From the NCBI GenBank assembly GCA_013365325.1, contig JABVXV010000177.1:1-64000 (forward strand): 64,000 bases of DNA, in the 5' to 3' direction. The notes beneath the pieces were generated by a model that saw only the letters and a program-made list of their open reading frames with translations, did not search any database and was not told the origin of the DNA. This DNA is from Dipetalonema caudispina. Its lineage: Eukaryota; Nematoda; Chromadorea; Rhabditida; Onchocercidae. The translations under genes were made by a program, and so were the position numbers. Positions 27,801 to 41,468 of this stretch are shown here, one piece after another (position 1 is the first letter of the stretch; each line of letters opens with the position of its first letter).

Positions 27801-30800
27801 CAGACAACTTCTTTACGATCATTTAGCCAAACTTTTATTCGGATGAAACATATTCAGCAACTGTCTGCAGTAATACAAAAAAAAGCTTCAAAAAAAGAAA
27901 AAAAGCAAAAAGTAAACAGCTCTTAACTCACAAATTTTAGGGAATAATAAGCAGATTTTTGTTTCTTTATCTGCCCAATAATTGCCATGCCTGTGGTGAT
28001 TTTTCTAGGATCTTCAATCTTATCCAGGCAGAATGGGAACCACAGATTTTATATTGCAGTTACATTAACTTAATATATTTAAAATAATTTTGGACAGAAA
28101 ATTTCTTGGGAAAACTCGACCTGTTTCACTAATTTTCATGTTTATTTTCAATATAATAGGGATAGGCCAGGATGCGGTATGCAGAATGAGTGAATAGGAA
28201 AGGGTAAGAGTGTTGCCATGCAATTTTTAAATCAGAAATCAGAATCTAGCTAGTGCAAAGCTGGAACGACGACAGTGAGGGGATTTGTATGAGAAGCAAG
28301 GGATATAACAGCGTAAAGTTTGGGTTATGGAAAATATGTTATGATGTGTAAAAGAGTGAGGCTTTTATAAATTATAGAAGCAAGCACATACCGACGAACT
28401 TAAATGAGTAGCGTGTTCCGATGGCTGTCTGATGTTACAATTTTGAGAGTTATTTTGAATTGATTCTGTGATATTCTGAGAAGCATCTTGTGGATTAGGG
28501 TCATCCAGCCACTCTAAAGTGGAAAAGAAAGAATCCTGAGGATGTGACGAAATGGTTCGGCTTGTCAATTTCTCTCCTTCTTCACTTGGCACCTTATGTT
28601 GTCCCGTGATGCATTTCTGCGGAGGAAGTGATCTTTTCGGGGGATTTCGCTGATTTGATGGCTTGTGGCTGCGGAGACCAAGATGTCGCACAACTGCATC
28701 TGAAAAAGAAAAGGAGAAAGAAGATGAAATCCTTACAAATCTGCAGAACACTCAAAATTGTAAAAGCAGACAAATAAATAAATAATTCAGAGACTTCAAA
28801 TTTAAAATACACAAAAACACACCAAATTCGTCAGGTTCGGATACGAGTAACATTTTTGAAATGGCTTTTGGTTCATAACTAAGAATTGCTGGTGGTTCAC
28901 GAGCACTAAATCCTCTATCGTGTTCATCAATTCTCAATTGCAAGCCAACCCTTAAAACGAAAAAGTTTAGGGAGTAAGACACATAAAACTATTGCTGAAA
29001 CCTGTCACTCTCGATTTCTGAATATCTCTCCCTCAACTTCAAATTTCGCTTCATAAAAACTGTCGTACTGAGTTGCTCAGCGATAAAAATTCTCAGCTTT
29101 ATTCACAAAATTTTCTTGAATGGAACAATTCTACTTATGAAGAAAACGAAATAATCGATGCGATTTACCAATTTCCAAGAAAATTATTCACAGCTCACTT
29201 TTCCTAAGCCTTTCATTTCAAATATGTGAACATTTAGTCTTTTTAGAAGAAAAAGAATTATAAAATTAAATTTTTCTAAAAGAAATTAAATCAGAATCCT
29301 AATTCCTACCTATATATAACATATTTATATACAACATGTTCCGACTGTACTGTGGGAAAAAATAAATCTACAAATCAGAACTCCTCAAATTCATTCTATA
29401 AACATATCCCGCTTCCTCGGTTCCTGTTATCGTCGAATTACACCATCATTTTTGCGACTTTCTACTAAATGACTGCCTCATTACCCATTGCAGTGCAAAA
29501 ACATTACATATAAGTGACTTTAATAGAAACAGTACCCACAAAGCAGAGCTGGTTTACCGACTTTCAGAAAAATCTGTGTTTATTAAGCAGGCAGTCACTA
29601 TTAAGATGAGCTGTAAATTTAAAGCTCCATAACATGGTGACTTAGTCCTACAGTATTTCAGGAGATTTCATTCTGTCAGCTTCTCGAAATGCATGAAAAC
29701 AAATTTCTACAGACAATCACAGTGAGTGCAGCACTTTTTCCCACAAGTTCTATTTATTACTTTACCTACGTCACAACAAATGACTGAGTATAAAGAGGAA
29801 GAAAATCTACCTCTTAATGCTCAAAGTACTTAATGAAACAGTTATCCATAGTGAAAGGAAAAGAGTGTATCGAAAGTAGCTCTAAGATTGGCAACTGTAT
29901 TCTAGGTCTGTATATGTCAGATAGAAAAGGGCCAAAGGTGAATTTTACTAGTGATGATATATTAGTAAAAAGGAGCAGGATTTCAAAATGCTTAGCTAAC
30001 CTCAGCGACAATCCAAATTTCGAATCATCAGACTGACGATCAAGATCACCAAGACTGAATTCCAACATATGGGTATTTGGATCAATAAAATTAGCATGAA
30101 AACTCAGTGAGAACATCAAATGTTGCTGCATACGATTTTGCATCTTCATCAGTCGTGCATGATAAACAACTACCTACAAATTTAATATTAAACATGAAAA
30201 GATCTAAAATAAACCTCAAATTCAGAAGCTTATTTCTATTCGCTGTCAACAAATGCTTTTGAGAATAGCCAGAAATGTTGGATTTATTCCGCAATTTAAT
30301 CCATGAATTTATATTTATTTCTGTTTTTTAAAAAATAAATTTACAAGAAAAAAAATTATCCTATCTCACTCATGTGCAAAACCGAAGTGAAGCACTCAGA
30401 AATTACCTCATTCCCAAGAAGTATTCAAGATAACTCACCTGCACATCGTCACAAACTGGAATATCTCCCAGTGGAAGATCTATTAAAAACGATTCCGGGA
30501 CTTCGAAAGACCTGGAAAATTCAGTCAGATTCGAAAACAAGTGAATGGAAAGACAGAGAAGTAGAAGCTCTTTTACTTCTCGATTTATCCATTTCACGTA
30601 TCGGTAGTTTTTATATGTTTAACACAGTGACAGAGCTGATACATCAATAAATTCTCTTGCAAAATTTTCAGAACAGAGAATAAGAAGTGCGAAGTGTAAC
30701 ATTGTCAAGATCATCCTGATATACTTTGTGGATGTTTCCTTGTAGTGATACGACTGCATAATGAACATACCTAATCACTACCTCTCGAAGAAGACCCACA

Positions 30801-33800
30801 ATGGCAGCCACTTTTATTCTACGTGTTGATAAACTATACGTAATTTTAATTATCTACTCGAATCATGATTAGTCTACATAAACAAGTTAATGATAATAAT
30901 GAGTTCATGTGGAACAGCTAAGATTCAACAATTCTCACGTATTTTCTTTTCTCCAACATAATGAGATGTTCATGTCAAAAGAAAATGGAATCCGTGGAGG
31001 AAAACTGAGAAAAAAATTGCGGTTTGACTGAGAAAGCATTGATGGTAAACATTATAAATTCCTTTAACCATTACTTCAATTCTTCATAGCTTTGGCAGGT
31101 AGACCACACTTTCGTACCACCGGCGTAAACATCAGCAAATGGTCGACAACCGCTTCGAACTCGATTAAATAGTGGAACCGGTGAGATCAGTAATGACTGA
31201 AGCACTACCCGCCTATTGTGAACTATCTATAAGTATTTTTTTTTCAAGAAAGGAATGAAAGAAAAAAGAGAAATTATTAAGTAATGTTTCTGATTTCTTT
31301 GCTGATATATAATGCTGAGATTTCAAAAGAATATACAGCAAGTGATTTGAGAAAAATCATTCAAATATCTGCCGTAAGAACTTCAGAACCCTATAAACTT
31401 CAAACCTTATTTTAAGTAAAAAACTTTGCAGAAAAACTTACTGCACATAAATCAGAAGAATCCATTGAAACAACTGTTTTTATTACATCGAGCTGACGAT
31501 GATAAGATGGTGGAAGATTTGGTGGTTGTCTTTTGGTACAGATTAATTCTAGTGCTGCCAATGGTCTTGGAACAAGTCGAGCATATAATAACAAGGTTGC
31601 TGCTACTAATAAACATTGAACTAAAAAATTATTTTTAACTATATAAGATCACGCAAACGTATTTTACTTATATTTATACACTGCTCAGTGCCAAGAAATA
31701 TCGAAAAGTAAGGTGCCGCAGGTTGCGAAATCTGCCGAATTCAAGAGTCATCAGAAATATTTACCTTCGGGACCAGTAATCAGAATGAAATTTGTTTCTT
31801 TTTGCTTCAAAAATAAAACCATATTCCTGCAGAGATTTAGCAAAAAGTTCACTGTGGGTGTCAAACCACTTCCAACTGCTGGCAAAGGAGTTTCTATCAG
31901 ATGGCTGTAATCACACCGCAAATGCCTAAATTTCAAACCGCAAAGTATTATTTAGAAGTCGTAACATTATTTTAAGCAGTAAAATATTGTTTGAGAACAG
32001 ATCAAATATTTATCTAAGGAAAAAAGACGTAATTTATGTTCGTAGGCAATCAAAAAGGTTATATGCAATTACAGTATCGCCAAAATCCTAAGTATATAGA
32101 TTTAGAAACTTCAAAATGATTACCGAGATTTCATAAACATCAATCAATAAGTAAGTACAAGCTCAAGTCGTAAGAGAAAACTACAGAAACTGTAAACTGC
32201 AAGCATGCGGCCATGCTGCATTATAAAAATCAGTAAAGGACACTTTATCTCATCATTATGTAGATCGGCCTAATCAACCCTTCTAACAGAGAAAACCCAC
32301 CGATTTGATAAGTTATAAATTGCGAACTGTCCTCGAGCTTGATCTAAAATATGAGCCCGCATTGCTTCTTCAGCTTGTGCAACTAGTGCTTCAGGTATAC
32401 AATCAGCAAGTGGCGCTATTACAAGACGCGATGTAACAAATGTTACATCTGGACCTCGATTACCATAAGCCGACTGAAAATTTCGAGTTAAAGAAATAAT
32501 CAATTGTTGAAATTCATGAAAGTGCTTCATTCTCATCTTCCAAACAGAATAAAAGCTTGGAAGAAGCTCTATATCTGCTCCAAATTACATGAAATAAAAA
32601 TGAAGTTTTTCCGCTAAATAATTTCAGAAGATTTTTAGATGGAAGAAGAAACAATTATGGAAGAAAAAAAAAAAGACGTACTTGTACTGTTTGCGCAACG
32701 GCGGCCGTTTTATCTTTGATATTTTTGAACCAAGACATGCTCTGCCCCTTAATGGCACCAAAAACAGCGGAAGCTTGCTGCGCTGTCTGCTCCTAATAGT
32801 TCATCAGCAATTAATCTTTACGGATAATAATACTAACGAATCATTTAAAGGTGAGAAATTAATTACGAGTAACTAATTATCAAATTAACAGATAGCAGAC
32901 GTAAACACACTACTCAATGTTTCGAATGACAATGAAGAAGTAATGCCAATTTAAAGTACTAATGATTTCTCTGCAAGTCTATACAACATACGTAATCATT
33001 TTTTCGCGGCGTTGAAGGTGATCGCTTTGATATATTTGATTTTGAGGACTTCCCACGTTCATTTGCACACGATTCGCCTTGTAATTGACCTGGAAAACCT
33101 GGATAGTGATTTTGAAAGCAATAATTTGACTACATAAATGTCGTTTGTCTTGCTGATAAATTTCTACATATCGACTAAAACCTGTAAGCATGTAACTGTT
33201 AAAAATGTTTTTACTTTTATAAGATTTGAAAAAAATTTTTTAAATTTTAAGAAATAAATTAAATTGAATCTGAAGAGAAAATGAAAAGTCAAACAACTTT
33301 AGAAAGTTCGACAAGATTAAATAAACTCATACAGCAAAATATAATAAATTTTCACATGTTTGATAACGAAGATGAACTCCAGTATATAAATCTCTACGTT
33401 TTACCATGAAAAACTTTATTATGTTATCAAACAGTTCAATAACTTGAACGGTTTCATACAACACGCTCAAATACTAACTGATTGTTCTTAATTCTCCTTA
33501 AATACCACATACTAAGACAATAACTCCAAGACCACACATTTTAAACTCATTCAATGAATATAAAATTAATTTACGATATCTATTTCCCAACATGCTGATA
33601 ACTGAATTTATAGTGTCATTTCGTTACCTCTTATTAAAACAAAGTTTACCGCTTGATTTTTGAAAATAAAATTAATTTACTACACGAATCAAAAACCAGA
33701 TACCTGACGAACAGAATGTTGATAACTGCGGTAGTTCCAGGTTTTCCACAGGTTTAGAAAGATCTATACTTAATGTTGCAGCAAGCGTTTCAACTTGTCT

Positions 33801-36800
33801 ACACAAATCTTTCATTATTGGGCGCTCTCTTGGATCTATTCGTAGTGTTGTTTCTAAAAAAGAGATAAAGAATCAAGAAAATAAACACTTGAAGTTGTAT
33901 GAAGGATCCTTTAAATCAATCTTGAAACAGCATGTGGGTTCATTCAAAAGTATTCAAAAAGGCACAAATATCTATGGTATTTGAAAATTTAACTGCATGA
34001 GCCAGTTGCAGTTTAGCTTAGTTTCTTGGGTTTGAGCAACAGTCGAAAGTTTAAATTTGCTTTTTCAAGCAAAATACTAATAATTCGGTAAAATATCTTA
34101 AAATGAAAAATTTCTTTGAAATGATTTTAGGCTAACAGCTACGTTAAATATAATACGATTTTGCAGAGAAACATATTAAAAATCTCGATGTTTCTGAGAA
34201 ATATTTCCTGTACCCAGAAGCGCATATGCTTTCAATAAAAATACAAAGAAAATTTTGAAGTTAGCGAAAAATAAAACCAACGAATGAGTGGATTCAACAG
34301 GGTATATTCAGTTTCTGTGTCGGGTAGTGAATATTTAGCATTAATAATACGAAGTTTCGCACTGTCCTCAAATGGATGTTTTCTATAGCAAAGATAATAT
34401 AGTACACATCCAAGAGCCTAAAATACAATTACTTAGAACAAGAGACCTAAAACAAGATTAAATTCAGACACCAGAAACGTATCTCATCTTTTTCCCAACA
34501 CTCCATCAAAACAAGCATCAATGCTTGTTTTAAAAAAGCATCCTTTTAAAATGTTGAACTGATCATTTCAGCGACGGCCTTCAGGGATGAATCACAACAT
34601 CCTAAAATCAAAAGTCAGACAATTACATAAGTTCACTTACCCAAACATCTTGGGCTGGACCCACCGGGAAATTCGAATACATATCCAGTGATTCCGGTGC
34701 TCGGTACATCGGCGTCGTGTGCCGCGCTAACTAAAAGTTCCCGACTTTGGAAATTTCAGAAAACCTCGCACTTAAAAGTTTCAAGAAATTAAAAGGGTAT
34801 TCAATAAAAACTTAAAAATGAAACCTCTTCTTCAAGCTGTGCTCGTTGTAAAGCAGACCATGTTTCATCCGGTGTTACGACTTCTGTTGTTGCACTTCCA
34901 AAGTCGCACAGTTTCACATATCCATATGAATCAAAAAGCAAATTTTCAATCTGAACTGCACAGTTAATATTTCTTATAACAAATAACATCCTGAACAAAC
35001 ACAGACGACTTCGATTACTTCAGTTTTTCAAGGAAATTAACTGTTTTCAGTTTCAAATGTTTTTGTTCTTACAAGCATAAGCAATACTTTTTTTTTTGTA
35101 AATTCGTTACCTTCCTAATGATAAAACTAAGAAAATGATAAGGTATAATTCACTGCTGTTCCACTATTATTATTTATTTATTAGGAAATCATTTTCATTT
35201 TATTAAACTTGAGAAAAACCAAGAAGTGTAAAACAACTCTTGAAACATTTTGTAACAAAAAATGTTTACAAAAATACCTTCATATCTCTATGTGTTATGG
35301 ATGGGTTTCTTGCATGCATTTGTTTAATGGCGTTGCAAGCCGCATAAAAAATCTTCGTTACTTGCCCAACCGATAATGGACCTTTTTGGATGAGCTCGAT
35401 CACGCTTCCTGAAACGGTTGTTAGTTAATTCATTTAAATTTGGCAATTAAATTTGATATTATAAACATCCGGTGAAATTGGTATCACTTACTTAGGAACC
35501 AAATTTTTCGTTTTCTTCCTTAATTTTTTTCGGTAAGTTCTTATTCATGCAAATACTTATTTCAATAACAGCCAAGAGTTATGAAGCAGTAATGCAAACT
35601 GTATGGAAACTTGAAATACTAAGCTTCGTAACTTGGGAAATAAAGAACTAACAAGAAAAGATGTAAATAAAGATTTGCCTGGACAAAGTTCAGTCAAGAG
35701 AAGAAATTCGGCTCGTCCATGTCCACTCTCCTGTGGACTCAGCTGAGCTGCCTGCACAAAATGTAAAATGGATTGAAGACCCGTAAGCTGAAATTATTAC
35801 TTAAGCGAGGCACCGAAATTAGCGAGTAATATGTATCAACTGATTGCATGAAAAACTTTTATTAAATTTATAAATATTACTACATAATGCCTACATGTTT
35901 ATTTATGACTCCTACGCCAACAACCTTATTTTTTCGTTTATGTGAAAACTATCTCCTCGAGATATAACACACGCAATGAAGTGAAATAAAGTTTAACGCT
36001 TTGCGAATAATTTCCCATCAAACGGTATTCCATCTTTGCAAAAGTGCTCTACTTTTGATTTGAAAATAAAATCGAGCTACAAAAGCAATCTAATAAACAG
36101 AAATAATATATTACAAACCAAATTGTACAATAGAATCGGAAGGATGTTACCTCTCGCAAAAAACGAATTTCCTTTAACACTGCTTCAGCAGCTTCACCAT
36201 CTGCTGCTAGTTGTCGTTTCAAAGCGAACCAATTACCTTGCGTGTCTTGGGCCGAGAATACTAATGCATAACCACCTAAAATAATTAAGAAATTTATAAC
36301 AATATCATAAATAATCGAAAAGAAGCCAAAAGAATTCCATCTTGATAAACATAGATCAATCACTGAATGCAGAGCGTTTTCTAGTGAAGTCAGCACCATC
36401 TGTTTAACAAGGTCAAGCATTCAATTTCCCGCAAAAGATCCATATATATTCATCGTTAACCTATCTCCGCTTCCTGTTAATATACAATACTTCATTTTCT
36501 TCATCCTATCAACTGTAGAGTTTTTCCAGCCGCCAGCTTTCACTTTCCAAAACCTTAGATGTTACCATCGGAAATCCCAACGAGACAACTATAAATGAAT
36601 TACTGCCTGAATAAACACACAACCCAATCTCCTGCGACAAACAAAGTTCGAAGTTCAATGTCCAGTAACGAACCTTCAGCAATTAAAGAACGGATTTTCA
36701 GTCTCAATCCACCAATCTCAACGTTCGTACCCACAAGGGGATGATCTAATTTACCGATAACGCTTGCTGGTGCCGTTTGCGATAAATAACTGAATGCTGA

Positions 36801-36818
36801 TCGGAACAACTCAGTCAT
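24884..36818 (-). CDS. gak: Cyclin-G-associated kinase (GAK)/auxilin
   Basis: Ser/Thr kinase and Hsc70 co-chaperone that uncoats clathrin vesicles. Exons: 36818-36674, 36275-36151, 35751-35679, 35408-35278, 34950-34825, 34730-34641, 34417-34282, 33853-33704, 33089-32992, 32792-32682, 32473-32301, 31925-31765, 31605-31442, 31226-31075, 30511-30439, 30173-30001, 28950-28823, 28699-28392, 27089-26900, 26689-26534, 26318-26166, 26017-25925, 25636-25494, 25405-25277, 25030-24884; 1175 aa. Kinase about 35-320: ALK lysine at 68, HRDMK at 154-158, CDFG at 173-176. PTEN-like domain about 396-560, with ITGPE replacing the catalytic Cys loop. C2 domain about 565-735. A disordered linker carries clathrin/AP-2-type motifs (DLLGLG about 896, DPFSEF). 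The C-terminal J domain has HPD at 1140-1142. Intron 3 uses a GC donor. An acceptor sits one base before the ATG, suggesting trans-splicing. The donor of exon 21 (GTTTGT) was chosen to keep frame. Confidence 0.95.
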
Positions 36819-37400
36819 CCTGAAAATAATCACTAATCTATCCTTTCGTATAGAAAAGAAAATGTTGGGTGAGAGTGAACAATACTAAAACTAAATAAAT
36901 AGACAAGTGAAGGAGAGAATCTATCCTTCATAGCTTCGGGATTCTCCTGAGATTTCCTGTCTCACCACCGAACAGTGATCCCTTCAACAGCATACATCAA
37001 CCGATCTGACCAAACGAAACACATCACCCATGTGGCTATTGGAACCGGAACCCGCGGAGGCTTTCATCTAAACGGTGGCGAGATATTTCAGGGAGGTTAC
37101 GAGTTATTGATTGTAGTTAGAATGATAGTAGCTGTAATAAGAAGGATTAGTGTGCTACACTTATCAGCTTTATCATCCCTTCCCATTCATATCCATCATC
37201 TCTCGAATTGTATTATCGCTCATTCCTTGATGTATTCTTCCATAAACTTCACTATCCCTCTCCAATTTCAATTCTGTTGCTGATCACTTCTCATTGGAAG
37301 TTTGAATGTCGACTTAACGTCAAATTTGTGATATCGAGAAAGAGCGGGAACTATTCCTAACAAGTGATCATTGTCTACAAAAATATGCTTCATTTTCCAG
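36819..37400. promoter_or_regulatory. Divergent promoter region, GAK and CDC26
   Basis: A 582-bp gap between the head-to-head starts of GAK (minus) and CDC26 (plus). Both ATGs are immediately preceded by strong 3' splice sites (TTTTCAG and TTTTCCAG), so transcription starts lie within this gap or overlap it. The open frame at 36975-37283 has no recognisable domain. Confidence 0.6.
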
Positions 37401-37697
37401 ATGCTTAGAAGGCAACCAACGGAAATTGTATTGAAACTGGACGAAGTCGATGAGATGATAATGGAAATCAAGAAACAGGCTGCCGGTGTACGTTTTTGAA
37501 ATGCTTGAATTTGTATTCGTTTTAGTAATGAATAGTTGACATTTTATATATTATAGGAAGGTGAGGAAATAGAAAAAGCTTTGACACAGACTGTTGTGCG
37601 ATCGCGTATTGGTGCACCGTCACCTCGAATCCGAATGGCTCAAGCTACCGATACTCAACTTGCGGGCACTTCAGGCAGTGCTCCCACTTTATCTTAA
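37401..37697 (+). CDS. cdc26: Anaphase-promoting complex subunit CDC26 (APC12)
   Basis: Small APC/C subunit that binds and stabilises the TPR subunit CDC16/APC6. Two exons, 37401-37487 and 37557-37697, give 75 aa. The N-terminus MLRRQPTEIVLKLDEVDEM matches the conserved family N-terminus (MLRRKPT followed by an LKLDD-type stretch), the segment that inserts into the TPR superhelix. The rest is a short acidic helix and a low-complexity Ser/Thr/Ala tail, as is usual in this family. A TTTTCCAG acceptor abuts the ATG, which fixes the start and suggests trans-splicing. I chose the donor at GGT|GTACGT because splicing one base earlier would give an immediate stop. Length is close to the human protein (85 aa). 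Confidence 0.9.
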
Positions 37698-39210
37698 CTT
37701 TGTAGTACATTTTGCTTTCGTTTACTGCTGTTGACATAGTGAATATATATGGCTGGTAGATAATCTTTTTCATTCAGTGTTCTCTGATGTTTGCTATTTT
37801 CTTTTCCATTTTTTTAAAGTGCAGTGAAAAATTGAAATTTAGGAGACGTTCACTGAATAGTTACTCATCCAAGATCAGTAAGTATGATTTCCATTTATCG
37901 ATTGTTGAATATTTACCATATTTTCATGTCTTTGAAAATAATCATATATCTTCAAATTTAACTACATTTCTCGAATCATACCATAACCGCTTGAAACTTT
38001 TGCTTAAGTTTTCAAATTTTTCAAAACCAGTTTCCCTACTGGAGATTTCTGCTTCAAGCAATTAATATCCATGCATATTCTAAATTTTCGAATTCTCGAA
38101 ACATAAAAGTGCACTATCATGCATATTTTTTGATCATCCAAGAGAAAAGATTGACATGATTTCCGTAAAGGACTTCTTTTTCTTTTTTACATCATATTAT
38201 ATCAAGATAAAGGTAATTTCCTGTGAGTGAATTGAAATGTAATGACTGATCTTGTTGTTTCCTGGGAACCATTACTTTCCCAAAGCTTTTACTGCACTGA
38301 AATTTGTTTCACTGCTTATTTTGCTGACCTAAGTCTGCATATTTCTGCTCAAGTTGCTTTGGTACTAGGCTCATTCTTTGAGTTGAGAGGAAACGCGATC
38401 CAATTATAGTTCTTTTATCGGTTGTCTTACTATCATCATAACGCATGGCAGAACCAACACGTATTCTGGCAATTCACAGTACACACGTTTCGCAACAAAT
38501 CCTTACTAGTTCAAGGCTATGAAATCACTCTTTCCTTTTTCGGTACATTTTAAGATCCTCAAGCAAAAAATACTACTTCTTACAAAGTTATCCCAGTTCG
38601 GATTATCTTCAACAACAGGGCTCTCACATTTCTACTTATGGTGTTATCTTCCGCTGATTCAACTGCAAACTGATGTGAACAAGTCATTTGTAATATTTTT
38701 TAGAATCAATCCATGAAATTTCATATTTTTGGTACATATACGAAATGATCTTCGCTTTCGAAAATAAGACTTATCTCACCTTCTCCAATAATACGCACTG
38801 ATTTACTTTAGTGCGAACTCACTCCTTCCTGACTTCAAAAACTAACATCTGTAAAATCAAAGTAAAAGCGAAAAGTCAAATTTACAATAAAAATGAGAAA
38901 AAGATGAAATTAACAAATTCATAAATAGTTCTTCTCTTGAGGATTTTACTTCAGTAAAAGGCACGTCCTGAAGACATTTCGTTTTTTGTTTCTACCTTTG
39001 TAACAAATTTAACAGAATAAAGAACAGTATTAAGAACAAATCGGGTGCCAAAAATTAACAAAAGATAAAATGGCTTGTATGTAATTCGAGCCCTAAGTTA
39101 AAAAAGTATCACATCCACTTATCGTGAAGTGGGATCTAACAACTTTTAAATTATACCAGAGTTCATAAAATGGTACATACAAAATACAAAAGTAATGCAA
39201 TACTGATTCA
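37698..39210. other. Convergent intergenic region, CDC26 and Iwr1
   Basis: About 1.5 kb between two gene 3' ends. Pyrimidine-rich AT sequence with short unrecognised frames (37787-38065, 38519-38716). No repeat or RNA gene noticed. Confidence 0.5.
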
Positions 39211-41400
39211 TCAATTATCCTCATCATCCTCACTATCCTCTTCATTATAGAAACCCATTTCACCTATATGTCTTTCTAGATCTTCGTAATCATCAAATCC
39301 ATCTGATACTGTGTCTTCATCTGAACCACAACCAGAAGTATGCTGAAATGAGTATTTTAATATCAAGATCCCATATTGCTAAAATAAAACAATCCTATCA
39401 TCCTCCTAGTGCACAATTTTTGCAAAGGGAAACTGCTTATCTGCTCTATAAACAGCCTTTTAATGATACAAGGCGTAGCATGTTACGTTTATTATGCACC
39501 AGTAGTAATGAGTTATATACTAGGTATTATTACTTTAATTAATGAGTCCCCCACAATGATCTTATGAAATGCTCCAACTGCTTCCGTCATATTCTGTAAT
39601 ATGCTGACCATCCATGTAAACCGAACTAAGTTCAACAAAATACATAAACTTAGGTAATGGTTAAAAATAACGAGTCTTCAAGGTATATATACACAAACTA
39701 AAGGAGACATACAAAATGTTGCTTGACCCGTTAACGCCAACAAAACCACCTCAATCATTTTTCTGTGAGGTAAAGTTTATTTCTGAAACTTGCCTCGGAT
39801 TCATCAGGGTAATCATTACGCCAGTTATTCTCATCATTCGAATCCTCATCGTCATCTTCTTCCGCACTGCTTTCTGTATCTTCACCATCACACAATAAAT
39901 CATCAGCGTTTGCTAAACGAACCTAAAAGCAATGGAACCTCATAAAACTTTCGCGAAAGTCCGATGATATTTCATTTTGAGGGCAATCTAGGTATAAAAT
40001 GTGATAAATATTCAGAAAAATAAATAATGAAGATTTCAAAATATTACATCTCGGATTTGGTAAGCTGTACATCCATCTGCCTTGGAACTCCAATAATAAT
40101 CGAATATGAAGTCCTAAATATAGTGTTATCCAAATCTCGATACTTCAACAGTTTGGATTTATTCTAGTACAATTAATACAACAGTTTACATACTCTACTT
40201 TCATTATCAATGACAAAAATAGAAACAAACAAATAACAAATAGCCATCTACAAAATAATATAAAGACTCTGTCACAATACTACACTTTCACCCAATACTC
40301 TCGATGAAGAAACTAAAGACATGTACTGATCTCCTGCTCATGTCATATATTTGCTCTGAATTCAATATCTAATGACAAGCACCTTGAATATTTTTGTTTA
40401 ACTGAACGAAACTAACTTCATCATCTTGAGTGCTTAGTACAACCAACGGCTCTCCATTCAATGTTATCTGACTCGATCTGATGGTCGTTTCACCAATTAT
40501 CTTGCTGCTAGACGATGATTCTTCCACAAAATCTTTCATCAGTTCCAGAGGATTGCTAGGTGAAACGTCACTCTTATTGTCACCATTCCCAGTTGCCTCA
40601 TCAATATTAGACTGTAATGGCCTTACTATGTTCCGGATGTCCTGATGTGGATCCACATCGATGATGTTGAAATGTTGTGAATGAGTAGCACCACCCAACC
40701 CCAGCTAGAATGAATTATTTTAAGCACCAACAACTTTGGTTTAACAAACTAAAATTCATGAACAGTTGAAATCTAATCTCTATATTAATAAAACTATCAG
40801 AAATTTGAATAAAAAAAATAAACGCGATAGATTATATTACAAATTAAGAAATAAAAAATGGAAAGAGAACACGTAACACATGACCCATAAAAATCGAGAT
40901 TGGAGATTTCTATTTCCTAACCGATGGACTCCAGATTTTCAGATTAACAGCATACGAGTTCCAACTTAATCTAGGGAAAAATGAATACTAACAATACTAG
41001 AAATTAAGCATCAGACAAGTTATTTTTCTAGAACAAATTAACTAGAAAAATAAAATAATGACTTCTATTGTCGGTTCTTTAAAGCAATACGCCTTTCGAT
41101 GGTTGCACATGCATATCTTTTAAAACAGACTCACCATGTCAGCAATTATACCATTTTATTTAAATTACGATATAAGCAAGCATGGATTCAAATGAACACC
41201 TTTAAGTCAGTTGTTGAAGCTCGAAAACAAATAATCGGTTCTGTTACGGCTGGCATTTGCTTTGCGCGCTTCAATGAAATAACCAGAGCCCCATGTGGAT
41301 CAGCAGTTCGTTTTCGACGTACACGAAATATGGTTGGATAGCATAATGATGCTGAGGAAGAGGATGGAGACTGAGATGACGTTAGGTGGCTCGCAAACAT
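39211..41400 (-). CDS. slc7a6os: Iwr1/SLC7A6OS, RNA polymerase II nuclear-import adaptor
   Basis: Iwr1 binds assembled RNA polymerase II in the cytoplasm and directs its import into the nucleus. Exons: 41400-41200, 40704-40417, 40113-40048, 39922-39794, 39342-39211; 271 aa. The N-terminus has FRVRRKRTADPHGALVIS, matching the family's basic VKRKR motif followed by EALV. The centre has DEDFIFDYYW, the Iwr1 signature (DYVYDIYY-like). The acidic C-terminus contains ENNWRNDYPDE, diagnostic for SLC7A6OS, and a run of Asp/Glu to the end. Exon 4 is spliced with a GC donor (GAG|GCAAGT). The gene lies 68 bp downstream of the RPB11 stop codon on the same strand, with two candidate acceptors before its ATG, so it looks like the second gene of an operon. 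Confidence 0.9.
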
Positions 41401-41468
41401 CACTTCTAATATTAAGAATTTAGACTTGAAAAGAGAGGAAAAGATTAAAGGAGTAACTGTAATGTTAT
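41401..41468 (-). promoter_or_regulatory. Intercistronic spacer with trans-splice signals
   Basis: 68 bp between the RPB11 stop and the Iwr1 ATG. On the minus strand, AATAAA overlaps the upstream stop codon. A pyrimidine-rich tract follows and ends in a TTTTCAAG acceptor, and a second acceptor (ATATTAG) sits five bases before the Iwr1 ATG. This order (polyadenylation signal, U-rich tract, 3' splice site) is what nematode operons show. There is no room for a separate promoter. Confidence 0.7.

Noticed and set aside
29814..30650. Plus-strand frames opposite GAK C2 exons
   Set aside because: Shadows of real minus-strand exons with conserved GAK motifs.
36975..37283. 102-codon plus-strand frame upstream of CDC26
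   Set aside because: No family match, and it lies in the promoter gap; CDC26 has its own acceptor at the ATG.
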